Shown: piece by piece, positions 41,639-48,922 of the stretch
How positions within the stretch are numbered: the stretch's first letter is position 1
Layout: every line of letters begins with the position of its first letter
Assembly (NCBI GenBank): GCA_934589065.1
Contig: CAKTNN010000015.1
Span: 1-48,977, forward strand
Direction of reading: 5' to 3'
DNA length: 48,977 nucleotides
Origin: an uncultured Oscillospiraceae bacterium
GTDB taxonomy: Bacteria; Bacillota; Clostridia; Oscillospirales; Oscillospiraceae
Made by a program: the position numbers and the translations under genes
The notes under the pieces: generated by a model
Seen by the model: the letters and a program-made list of their open reading frames with translations, nothing else
Database searches by the model: none
What the model was told of the DNA's origin: nothing

Positions 41639-42688
41639 ATGTCCGTATTGGATGATTGGATTGCAAGCGCCTTGCAGCAGCGGGTTTCCGATGTGCACAT
41701 TGTAGCCGGGCTGCCAGTTCGGGGCAGGGTGGACGGTCGGCTGATAAACCTTACCGATACCCCCCTCAGCATAGAGGATTGCGAAAACGTGGGCCGGGAG
41801 CTGGCGGGGGATCGCTTCCGGGAGATTGAGCGCCTGGGTGAGCTGGATTTAGCCAAAAGCTTTCCCTGCGGCGTCCGCACGAGAATCAATCTCTTCCGCC
41901 AGCAGGGCAGCCTTTCTGCTGCCATCCGTTTGCTTGCCGAGCGGATTCCGGAGCTGGAGGAGCTGCAGCTTCCCCCGGCAGTGAGCAATTTTGAAAATTA
42001 CCGCACCGGCATTGTGCTGGTCACCGGGGAAACGGGCTCCGGCAAGTCTACCACTCTGGCCTCTGTCCTGAACCGGATCAACCACACCCGCCAGGCCCAT
42101 ATCATCACTCTGGAAGACCCTATCGAATATGTGTATACCCCTGATAAGTGCGTGATTAACCAGCGCCAGATCGGGTCGGATACCCGCTCCTACGCCGATG
42201 GACTCCGTTCTATCCTTCGGGAAGACCCGGATGTGATTCTCATCGGCGAAATGCGCGACCTCAATACCATCGAAACCGCTCTCACCGCCGCGGAAACCGG
42301 TCACCTGGTGTTTGCCACCCTGCATACCAATTCCGCCGCCGATTCCATTGACCGTATGGTCAATGTTTTCCCGGAGGGCCAGCAGCGGCAGATTCGCCTG
42401 CAGCTGTCCACGACCCTGCGGGCAGTGCTCTCCCAGCAGCTGCTGCCCAGAAAGAGCGGACGGGGCCGGATTGCGGCCTGCGAGATTATGATTGTCAATT
42501 CCGCCATCCGCAACCTGATTCGGGAGGGCAAGACCCCCCAAATGGAAAGCTTTATCGCCATGAACGGGCAAAGCGGCTCCGTCCTTATGGATGCCGCCCT
42601 GCAAAAGCTGGTGCGGGACGGCCTGGTTTCCCAGCAGGTGGCCCTGAGCTACGCCCGCGACCCGGAAACCTTCGGCAGAATGCGGTAA
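41639..42688 (+). CDS. pilT: PilT: type IV pilus retraction ATPase
   Basis: A 349-residue hexameric ATPase that depolymerises the pilus, giving twitching motility or DNA/surface pulling. It has the short PilT N-domain (ASALQQRVSDVHIVAG), Walker A GETGSGKST (130-138), Asp box LEDPIEY, Walker B with VILIGEMRD, and the PilT hallmark AGRIAACEIM-type motif here as GRIAACEIMIVNSAIRNLIREGK. It has no zinc site, unlike PilB. AAGGAG lies 8 bases before the ATG. Confidence 0.96.
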   Translation: MSVLDDWIASALQQRVSDVHIVAGLPVRGRVDGRLINLTDTPLSIEDCENVGRELAGDRFREIERLGELDLAKSFPCGVRTRINLFRQQGSLSAAIRLLAERIPELEELQLPPAVSNFENYRTGIVLVTGETGSGKSTTLASVLNRINHTRQAHIITLEDPIEYVYTPDKCVINQRQIGSDTRSYADGLRSILREDPDVILIGEMRDLNTIETALTAAETGHLVFATLHTNSAADSIDRMVNVFPEGQQRQIRLQLSTTLRAVLSQQLLPRKSGRGRIAACEIMIVNSAIRNLIREGKTPQMESFIAMNGQSGSVLMDAALQKLVRDGLVSQQVALSYARDPETFGRMR

Positions 42689-42707
42689 AGGCGCGGAAGG
42701 CCCCCTT

Positions 42708-42731
42708 GTCCTTGCGAACCAGTGCCGCACA
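42708..42731 (+). repeat. Degenerate REP-like left fragment
   Basis: GTCCTTGCGAACCAGTGCC resembles the left end of the element; the rest is missing. Confidence 0.5.
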
Positions 42732-42742
42732 CACCTCTCCTC

Positions 42743-42858
42743 GTCATTGCGAACCAGCGCGCACGCTGGTGTGGCAATCTCGGACGCAGTAGACCGTGGC
42801 AGTTCATAGAAGGCGAAGATTCCCACGGCAGTGACATCGGTCACTGCCTCGGAATGAC
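42743..42858 (+). repeat. Complete paired REP-like element, type B spacer
   Basis: 116 bp. Left arm CAGCG-CGCA-CGCTG, type B spacer (CGCAGTAGACCGTGGCAG, TTCATAGAAGG), right arm GGCAGTGAC-ATCG-GTCACTGCC, ends GTCATT...AATGAC. It lies between pilT and pilC. Confidence 0.9.
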
Positions 42859-42868
42859 AAGAAAAAGC

Positions 42869-42951
42869 GTCATTGCGAACCAGCGCGCACGCTGGTGTGG
42901 CAATCTCGGGCGCAGTAGACCGTAGCAGTTCATAGAAGGCGAAGATTCCCA
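42869..42951 (+). repeat. Paired REP-like element truncated just before pilC
   Basis: The left half and type B spacer are intact. The right half stops after GAAGATTCCCA, and the pilC leader begins immediately. Confidence 0.85.
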
Positions 42952-42983
42952 TCGAATTTTCAACGGAAAGCGGGGATAACCCA

Positions 42984-44189
42984 ATGACCACATTTAAATA
43001 TAAGGGCCTGTCGCCGGACGGACAGAAGGTCTCCGGTGTGGTAAAGGCCTATAATGAGTACGAGGCCGTTTCCATGCTTCGGGAAACGTGCTCCGTGATT
43101 ACCAGCATCCAGGAGGTCAAGGAGCGCCTGAGCCTGAATGTCAACCTGGGCTCTACCAAGATCAGGGACAAAGACCTTTCCATTATGTGCTCCCAGTTTG
43201 CCATCATCCTCTCCTCCGGCCTGCCCATTGTCCGGTGCGTGGAGATGGTGGGCGAGCAGGCCCGCACCCCGGAGCTCCGGGCAATGCTCCTGAAGGTTGC
43301 CGAGGATGTGTCCGGCGGCTACCCCCTGGCCCAGAGCTTTGAAAACAATGCCCCCGATCTGCCCGTGACCTTTATTGAAACCATCCGGGCGGGCGAGGCC
43401 TCCGGCACCCTGGAAATCTGCTTTGAGCGCCTGGAAAAATACTTTGATAAGCAGGCGAAGATCCGGGGCAAGGTCATCAGTACCCTGACCTATCCTGCCA
43501 TCGTGATTTTTGTGGCAATCGTGGTGTTCATCATCGTCATGGTCAAGGCCGTGCCTATGTTTGTTACCACCTTTGCGGAAATGGGCACGGATTTGCCCGG
43601 CATTACCAAGGGTATGATCGTCGTTTCCAATTTTATGACCAAGCAGTGGCTGACTCTGGTGTTTGTCATCCTGGCCCTGGTGCTCTCCTATTTCCTGGTG
43701 CGGCACTCGGAAAAGGGCAGAGTGATGCTGGATACCTTCAGCCTGCAAAAGTCTCCCCTGAAAAAGCTCCATTCCATGAATGCCATGAGCCAGTTCTCTG
43801 CTACTATGGCGACCATGCTCTCTGCAGGGCTGCCCATTATCCAGAGCCTGGAGGTCACCGCCAACGTGATTACCAATAGCCTGATTTCCAATTCCATCCG
43901 CCGGATCTGCCGCAGTGTGGAGCAGGGCCGGGGGCTGGCGGAATCCATGCGGGAGGAAAAAATGTATCCCCAGCTGCTGGTGGAAATGACCAACGTGGGC
44001 GAGCAGTCCGGCAATCTGGAAAAGACCCTCACCGTGGTCAGCGACTACTATAATAATGAGGTATCCGTGCTGACCGACCGGCTGCTGTCCCTGCTGGAGC
44101 CGGTGATTACCATTGGTCTGGCGATTATGACCGTCATCCTCCTGCTGGGCGTTTACCTGCCCATGTTCTCCATGTACGGCGGCATGTAA
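42984..44189 (+). CDS. pilC: PilC: type IV pilus inner-membrane platform protein
   Basis: A 401-residue GspF/PilC family protein with two homologous domains. Each carries a cytoplasmic helical bundle (MCSQFAIILSSGLPIVRCVEM and FSATMATMLSAGLPIIQSLEV) and the GEASGTLE / GEQSGNLE motif, with three hydrophobic helices, the last at the C-terminus. It connects the ATPases to the pilin. The start ATG follows GGGGATAAC about 5 bases away. It is separated from pilT by 295 bases filled with repeats, and from the pilin gene by 96 bases. Confidence 0.96.
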   Translation: MTTFKYKGLSPDGQKVSGVVKAYNEYEAVSMLRETCSVITSIQEVKERLSLNVNLGSTKIRDKDLSIMCSQFAIILSSGLPIVRCVEMVGEQARTPELRAMLLKVAEDVSGGYPLAQSFENNAPDLPVTFIETIRAGEASGTLEICFERLEKYFDKQAKIRGKVISTLTYPAIVIFVAIVVFIIVMVKAVPMFVTTFAEMGTDLPGITKGMIVVSNFMTKQWLTLVFVILALVLSYFLVRHSEKGRVMLDTFSLQKSPLKKLHSMNAMSQFSATMATMLSAGLPIIQSLEVTANVITNSLISNSIRRICRSVEQGRGLAESMREEKMYPQLLVEMTNVGEQSGNLEKTLTVVSDYYNNEVSVLTDRLLSLLEPVITIGLAIMTVILLLGVYLPMFSMYGGM

Positions 44190-44285
44190 GTTATTTACCT
44201 GGTGTTTCCGCCGGATCCGCAACCCGATTCGGCGAATACATAATATTCATTTCATCTTCTTAAAGAAGGGAGAAACACATTTATC

Positions 44286-44708
44286 ATGAAAAAGATCAAG
44301 AATACCAAGGGCTTTACCCTGATGGAAATGCTGATCGTTGTGGCTATCATTGCCATTCTGATCGCCATCGCCATCCCCACCTTCAATTCCTCTCTGAACA
44401 AGGCGAAGGTCGCTACCGACGAGGCCAATATTCGCTCCGGCTACGCTTCCGTGATGGCTGAGATCCTGGCTTCTGACACTGCAATTCCGGCTGACGGTGT
44501 AACCTACACGCTGTATTCTGATGGTTCTGTTGTTGCCGCTAAAGGCACTGCTCCCACTGGGGTTGCTGCATACGTGACCAAGGGCAAGCCCGCCGCTGAC
44601 GTTGTTATCGGTGGTCATACTGTCAAGGCCTGGAACGTTGGAGCAGGTGTTACTTACAATGTGACAACCGCTGATGGCGGTTACAACATTGTTATTAACG
44701 CCAACTAA
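44286..44708 (+). CDS. pilA: Type IV major pilin (prepilin)
   Basis: A 140-residue prepilin with a class III signal: MKKIKNTKG, cleavage after Gly9, then N-methylated Phe and FTLMEMLIVVAIIAILIAIAIP with the required Glu at mature position 5. The hydrophobic alpha-1 helix is followed by a small, Ala/Val/Gly-rich globular domain (about 100 residues) with no cysteines, so it lacks the C-terminal disulfide loop of Gram-negative pilins. It follows pilC and sits upstream of the pilD peptidase that processes it. AGAAGGGAGAA precedes the ATG. Confidence 0.95.
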   Translation: MKKIKNTKGFTLMEMLIVVAIIAILIAIAIPTFNSSLNKAKVATDEANIRSGYASVMAEILASDTAIPADGVTYTLYSDGSVVAAKGTAPTGVAAYVTKGKPAADVVIGGHTVKAWNVGAGVTYNVTTADGGYNIVINAN

Positions 44709-44726
44709 TAATATCTAATAATGAAT

Positions 44727-44770
44727 TTCCCCATCCCGGAACCGGAGGGTTGCGGCCTCCGGGAGGGGAA
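44727..44770 (+). terminator. Hairpin after the pilin gene (possible attenuator or 3' stabiliser)
   Basis: CCGGAGG (44742-44748) pairs with CCTCCGG (44756-44762) and the outer TTCCCC (44727-44732) with GGGGAA (44765-44770). No T-run follows, so it may protect the pilin mRNA end rather than terminate. Confidence 0.6.
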
Positions 44771-44785
44771 CAACCGCAACCCTAG

Positions 44786-44815
44786 CCCTCCTTCAGAGGC
44801 GCCTCTGAAGGAGGG
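44786..44815. repeat. 30-bp perfect palindrome
   Basis: CCCTCCTTCAGAGGC (44786-44800) directly abuts its exact inverted copy (44801-44815) with no loop. Confidence 0.85.
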
Positions 44816-44832
44816 TGCACCCCGTCCCCTAT

Positions 44833-44941
44833 GTCATTGCGAACCAGTCCGCAGACTGGTGTGGCAATCTTGAGGTAGACTGACCGAGGTAGGTGGTACG
44901 CGAAGATTCCCACGGCAGTGTGCGCACTGCCTCGGAATGAC
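44833..44941 (+). repeat. Complete paired REP-like element, type A spacer
   Basis: 109 bp. Left arm CAGTC-CGCA-GACTG, type A spacer (GAGGTAGACTGACCGAGG, TAGGTGGTACGCG), right arm GGCAGTG-TGCG-CACTGCC. Confidence 0.9.
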
Positions 44942-44950
44942 GAAAAGTAT

Positions 44951-45063
44951 GTCATTGCGAACCAGTGACCGATGTCACTGGTGTGGCAATCTTGAGGTGG
45001 ACTGACCGAGGCGGGTAGTACGCGAAGATTCCCACACCAGCGTGCGCGCTGGTTCGGAATGAC
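44951..45063 (+). repeat. Complete paired REP-like element, type A spacer (model copy)
   Basis: 113 bp. Left arm CAGTGAC-CGAT-GTCACTG, right arm ACCAGCG-TGCG-CGCTGGT, type A spacer. Outer ends GTCATT/AATGAC; inner central stem GTGG-C-AATCTT / AAGATT-C-CCAC. Confidence 0.92.
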
Positions 45064-45097
45064 GGTATGCGCTGTGTGCGCGCCGCCTTGGAATGAC
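45064..45097 (+). repeat. REP-like 3' fragment
   Basis: A right-half remnant ending GGAATGAC, linking the copy before it to the one starting at 45107. Confidence 0.6.
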
Positions 45098-45106
45098 GAA
45101 AAGGAT

Positions 45107-45180
45107 GTCATTGCGAACCAGTGACCGAAGTCACTGGTGTGGCAATCTTGAGGTTGACTGACCGAGGCGGGTAGTACGCA
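45107..45180 (+). repeat. Paired REP-like element truncated before pilD
   Basis: Left arm CAGTGAC-CGAA-GTCACTG, then type A spacer to GTAGTACGCA; the right half is missing. Confidence 0.85.
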
Positions 45181-45225
45181 AACACCGTCCCTACATAACA
45201 AAACCATTACGAAAGGAAGATTCCA

Positions 45226-46011
45226 ATGCTTTATTCTGCCCCCGGTCTTACGGTTTACTTCTGCATCCTGGCAGTGATTCTGGGCGCGTGCATGGGCTCT
45301 TTCCTCAATTGCTTTGCCTGGCGCATTGTCCACGGGGAGAGCGTGGTAAAAGGCCGCTCCCACTGCGACAAATGTAACCATGCACTGGCTGCCCGGGATT
45401 TGATTCCCGTGGTCAGCTACCTTGCCTCCCGTGGTAAGTGCCGCTACTGCGGGGCAAAGCTGTCTGTCCGCCATCTGGTGGCGGAGCTTTCCACGGCGGC
45501 AGTGTACCTTGCCGTGCTCCTTACCTATGATATTTCGCTCCAAGCCCTTGAATACGCATTGTTTGGCAGCTTACTGCTTGCCTGTGCCTTTGCGGATTTG
45601 GAGGGGTATATCATCCCAGACCGATTTGTCGTGTCTCTAATCGCGGTTCGCCTTGTGTTCCTGGTGCTTATCGGGGCAGAAAAAGGGGAATGGGTGGATA
45701 GCCTTTTGGGCGGCTTCGCCGTAGGCGGCGGGCTGCTGCTCATCGTCCTGGCCTTTGAAAAAATCCGCAAGGTGGAGGCCATGGGCGGGGGAGACCTAAA
45801 GCTCCTGTTTGCCACGGGGCTGTACCTGGGCTGGAAAGGGAACCTATTGTGTCTCTTCGCCGCCTGTATTTTGGGCATTGTCTTCGGCCTTGCCGCAACC
45901 AAGGGAAAGAAAGAGACAGCCTTCCCCTGGGGCCCCAGCATTTCCGCTGCCGCCATTCTAACCGCCCTGTGGGGCAACGCCCTGATTGAAGCCTACCTGG
46001 GGCTGTTTTAA
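45226..46011 (+). CDS. pilD: PilD: prepilin peptidase / N-methyltransferase
   Basis: A 261-residue A24 aspartic protease of the membrane. The N-terminal CxxC pairs (Cys47/Cys50 and Cys72/Cys75) form the zinc/disulfide methyltransferase part. The catalytic aspartates are Asp124 (ADLEGYIIPD) and Asp190 (MGGGDLKL). About eight hydrophobic helices are visible. It cleaves the pilin leader at the cytoplasmic face and methylates the new N-terminus. AAAGGAAGA precedes the ATG. Confidence 0.95.
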   Translation: MLYSAPGLTVYFCILAVILGACMGSFLNCFAWRIVHGESVVKGRSHCDKCNHALAARDLIPVVSYLASRGKCRYCGAKLSVRHLVAELSTAAVYLAVLLTYDISLQALEYALFGSLLLACAFADLEGYIIPDRFVVSLIAVRLVFLVLIGAEKGEWVDSLLGGFAVGGGLLLIVLAFEKIRKVEAMGGGDLKLLFATGLYLGWKGNLLCLFAACILGIVFGLAATKGKKETAFPWGPSISAAAILTALWGNALIEAYLGLF

Positions 46012-46019
46012 GGGATGCC

Positions 46020-46090
46020 CATTTGGGCGCGATAGCGCCTTGGCCTCCCTACAGGGGGGCTGTCGAGCGAAGCGAGACTGGGGAGTCTTT
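46020..46090. repeat. GC-rich palindromic filler of another repeat type
   Basis: Short hairpins follow pilD: GGGCGCGATAGCGCCT, then CCTCCCTACAGGGGGG, then TCGAGCGAAGCGAGA. This looks like a different dispersed repeat from the paired REP-like family. I see no gene between 46012 and 46396. Confidence 0.5.
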
Positions 46091-46168
46091 GCACGTTTTC
46101 CATAGCTTCTATGCCAGATTGAACGAAGAAACGCAGAAAAGTCCTTTAGGCTGTCTAAACATCCGGGG

Positions 46169-46330
46169 GATTGCCACGGCAGTCTAGCGCCGCAGCGCTG
46201 TGCATAGCGCAACCGCCGAAGGCGGCTCTTAGCGCGGAGTAGTGCTCACTGCCTCGGAATGACGGTATGTGTTGCGTGCGCGCCGCCTCGGAATGACGGT
46301 ATGTGGTGCGTGCGCACGGCCTTGCAATAA
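46169..46330 (+). repeat. REP-like right-half fragments
   Basis: Begins GATTGCCACGGCAG, holds the nested block 46206-46244 shared with 39595-39633, and ends GGAATGAC at 46263. Two further 34-base 3' fragments follow (GGTATGTGTTGCGTGCGC and GGTATGTGGTGCGTGCGC starts). Confidence 0.75.
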
Positions 46331-46396
46331 CAGCTTGCTTTCTAGCACCCCCACAAGAACTTTGTATCTAACCCACCGAATTCAGGAGGTATATAT

Positions 46397-47395
46397 ATGG
46401 CAGGAACGATTACTGCATTTGATATCGGCGAATCCATGGTGAAAATCGTCACCGTCGCCGGGAACACCGTAAAAAAGGCGGTCAGCCTGGAATTGCCGGA
46501 CAACCTGGTGTCCGATGGCGCGGTGCTTTTTAACGACGCCATGGCGGAAACTCTCCGGGCAGCCATGCAAAAGGGAGGCATTTCCAAGGGCAAGGCGGCG
46601 GTGATTCTGCCGGACAGCCTGGTGTCCTCCCGGAACGTGGTGGTTCCGCCCATGACGGAGGCGCAGCTGAAATACAATCTTCCCTTTGAATTTAAGGATT
46701 ATCTGACCCAGGAAAAGAGCCGCTACTATTTTGACTATGCCGTTCAGGAAATCGTCAGGGAGCAGGACGAGCCCAAGGAAATGCGCCTGTTTGCCTGCGC
46801 GGCTCTGAAAGAGACCATCGAGCAGTACCGAACCCTGTTCCGCCTGGCGGGCTGCAAGCTGCAAAACGCCATCCCGGAAGAGGTGGCCTTTGGCACCCTG
46901 GTGAGTAACTACCTGTCCTCCACCAAGCAGGAGGACAACCAGGATTTCTGCCTGGTGGACGTGGGCTACCGGGGGATGCGGATGTACATCTACCGGGGCG
47001 GCGAATTCCGTAACCGCCGGACGGTTTCCATGGGCCTTTCCAATCTGGAGCAGTTGATTTCCGAGGAGCGGGGGGTGGATGTCCACATGGCCCATACCCA
47101 CCTGGCAAGCAACTATCAGGATGCCCAGTCCATGAGCGTGTGCCTGGATATGTACAACCGGATGGCTGTGGAAATCATGAAGTCCGTAAACTTCTATAAT
47201 TACAACAACCGGGACCAGAGCCTGCGCCGGATTTGTCTGTGCGGCGGCGGCGCGGGAATCGCGGCCCTGCAGGAGGCAATCACCCGCACCACCGATCTGG
47301 AAATTATGGGCATCCCGGATCTGATCCCCGGCGCGGATAAGCTGGATACGCCCTGGCTCTATGCCAGAGCCATCGGCTGTGCCCTGCAGAAATAG
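46397..47395 (+). CDS. pilM: PilM-like pilus assembly ATPase
   Basis: A 332-residue actin-like (FtsA/PilM) protein. The N-terminal phosphate loop AFDIGESMVKIVTVAG, the second domain with FCLVDVGYRGMRMYIYRGG, and the adenosine site ICLCGGGAGIAALQEAI are visible. In type IV pilus systems PilM binds the cytoplasmic tail of PilN and bridges to PilB/PilC. AGGAGG lies 8 bases before the ATG. pilN starts 11 bases after its stop. Confidence 0.9.
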   Translation: MAGTITAFDIGESMVKIVTVAGNTVKKAVSLELPDNLVSDGAVLFNDAMAETLRAAMQKGGISKGKAAVILPDSLVSSRNVVVPPMTEAQLKYNLPFEFKDYLTQEKSRYYFDYAVQEIVREQDEPKEMRLFACAALKETIEQYRTLFRLAGCKLQNAIPEEVAFGTLVSNYLSSTKQEDNQDFCLVDVGYRGMRMYIYRGGEFRNRRTVSMGLSNLEQLISEERGVDVHMAHTHLASNYQDAQSMSVCLDMYNRMAVEIMKSVNFYNYNNRDQSLRRICLCGGGAGIAALQEAITRTTDLEIMGIPDLIPGADKLDTPWLYARAIGCALQK

Positions 47396-47406
47396 GAGGC
47401 GGGAAA

Positions 47407-48015
47407 ATGACCATTACCAAAGAGAAAAAGGCTTCCCCCAAGGGGATGAAGCTTCCTTCCAAAACCTACATCAATCTGGCGCAGAAAGAGAGCAAAAAGC
47501 GGGACGTGGTTACTTCCATCCTGGGCCTCATCCTGATTGTCATTCTTGCTGGATGCGTTGCCAAGTTTGGCGTGATCGATCAGTTCGCCCGGCTGAATCG
47601 GGCGGAGGCGGAATACAACACCACCCACAGCCAGTACCTGGTGATGCAGCAGGCTGTTGCCGACTACCCCAAGGTGGAGGAGCGCTACCGCACCTATTCC
47701 AGAAAGTGGATGGAAAACAGTGCCGATGACGGTCTGGTTACCGTCGACCGGACGGATGCGCTGGACCTTGTGGAGCAGTATCTCCGCTCCGTCGGCACGG
47801 TAAACAGCGTGAGCATCAAAGGCACGGTGCTGGTTGCAGATATGTCCGGGATGAACCTGCAGCAGATTTCTGCCATGCTTGCCCGGGTGGAGCAGCAGCC
47901 CATTGTTGCCAGCGCCGCACTGAACATTGCATCTACCGAGGATCAGACCGAGGAATCCATGCTGGATTTCACCCTGACCATTGCCTTGCAGCCCATTAAG
48001 GAGGAAGCAGAATGA
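47407..48015 (+). CDS. pilN: PilN-like pilus alignment protein
   Basis: A 202-residue protein with a cytoplasmic N-terminal tail (about 40 residues, Lys-rich, containing the KTYINLAQ segment, like the INLLP PilM-binding motif), one transmembrane helix (SILGLILIVILAGCVAKFGVI) and an extracytoplasmic coiled-coil/ferredoxin-like domain. This matches PilN by size, topology and gene order; sequence similarity is weak. It overlaps pilO by 4 bases. Confidence 0.82.
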   Translation: MTITKEKKASPKGMKLPSKTYINLAQKESKKRDVVTSILGLILIVILAGCVAKFGVIDQFARLNRAEAEYNTTHSQYLVMQQAVADYPKVEERYRTYSRKWMENSADDGLVTVDRTDALDLVEQYLRSVGTVNSVSIKGTVLVADMSGMNLQQISAMLARVEQQPIVASAALNIASTEDQTEESMLDFTLTIALQPIKEEAE

Positions 48016-48560
48016 ATCGAGCTTTATCAACCAGAGAAAAGGTAATGCTGGTGATTCTGTGCCTGCTGCTCATTGGCATTGCCTACTATAAGTTCCTGCT
48101 GGAGCCCATCAACGATTCCGTCACGGAGTATCAGTCCATGACGCAGATGGAGCAGGACATGATCTTGCAGAATACGGCCCTCATCCAGAAGAAAAAGAAC
48201 ATGGAAGCGGAGCTGGAGCAGATTTTTGCCCAGGGCACACCTACGCCCATCCCCAGCTATGATAATTCCGGCGTGCTGATGGTGGAGCTTCACTCCATTC
48301 TGAGCAGCACCATCGACTATACCCTGAGCTTTGGGGATACCAGCACCCTGTCCTGCGGCTACCTGCTGCGCCGCCCCATCCAGATGGAATTTACCACTGC
48401 CGACTATTGGCAGGCCCGGCAGATCATTAACCGGCTCCACGGAAGCGACAACATCAGCCAGATTTCCGATCTGACCATCTCCCGTGTGACGCTGCGGAAT
48501 ACGGAAAACGAAGGTGCGATCAGCGTCAAGCTGGTGGTTACCTATTTTGAGCTCTGCTGA
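48012..48560 (+). CDS. pilO: PilO-like pilus alignment protein
   Basis: A 182-residue protein: a short cytoplasmic start, one transmembrane helix (KVMLVILCLLLIGIAYYKFLL), a coiled coil (about 38-75, MEQDMILQNTALIQKKKNM) and a C-terminal small domain with YLLRRPIQMEFTTADYWQ. This is the PilO layout, and it is encoded directly after pilN as usual. It would dimerise with PilN around PilC. A hairpin terminator follows at 48565. Confidence 0.82.
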   Translation: MNRALSTREKVMLVILCLLLIGIAYYKFLLEPINDSVTEYQSMTQMEQDMILQNTALIQKKKNMEAELEQIFAQGTPTPIPSYDNSGVLMVELHSILSSTIDYTLSFGDTSTLSCGYLLRRPIQMEFTTADYWQARQIINRLHGSDNISQISDLTISRVTLRNTENEGAISVKLVVTYFELC

Positions 48561-48564
48561 GAGG

Positions 48565-48599
48565 GCAAAAACCGGGGTATTTAAGCCGCGGTTTTTGCG
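48565..48599 (+). terminator. Terminator after pilO
   Basis: GCAAAAACCG (48565-48574) pairs with CGGTTTTTGC (48590-48599); the T-run is inside the stem, so the hairpin works only in part as a classical terminator. Confidence 0.6.
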
Positions 48600-48652
48600 C
48601 TATCCGGCGGTATAAGAAGCGTCATTGCGAACCAGGCTGCCGACTACCCCGC

Positions 48653-48765
48653 GTCATTGCGCACCAGTGACCGATGTCACTGGTGTGGCAATCTTGAGGG
48701 AGACTGACCAAGGCAGGTAGTACGCGAAGATTCCCACGGCAGTGTGCGCGCTGGTTCGGAATGAC
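48653..48765 (+). repeat. Paired REP-like element with a chimeric right arm
   Basis: Left arm CAGTGAC-CGAT-GTCACTG and type A spacer. The right arm joins GGCAGTG to CGCTGGT, so it no longer pairs fully. A left fragment (48621-48641) precedes it. Confidence 0.88.
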
Positions 48766-48809
48766 GGTATGTGGTGTGTGGGCACTGGTTCGGAACGACG
48801 AAAGAAAAT
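48766..48809 (+). repeat. REP-like linker fragment
   Basis: A 44-base unit (starts GGTATGTGGTGTGTGGGC, holds CTGGTTCGGAACGACG) that is repeated exactly at 48923-48966. Confidence 0.85.
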
Positions 48810-48922
48810 GTCATTGCGAACCAGTGACCGATGTCACTGGTGTGGCAATCTTGAGGTAGGCTGACCGAGGCAGGCAGTACGCGAAGATTCCCACACCAGC
48901 GTGCGCGCTGGTTCGGAATGAC
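48810..48922 (+). repeat. Complete paired REP-like element, type A spacer
   Basis: 113 bp, with arms CAGTGAC-CGAT-GTCACTG and ACCAGCG-TGCG-CGCTGGT as in 44951-45063. Confidence 0.9.
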
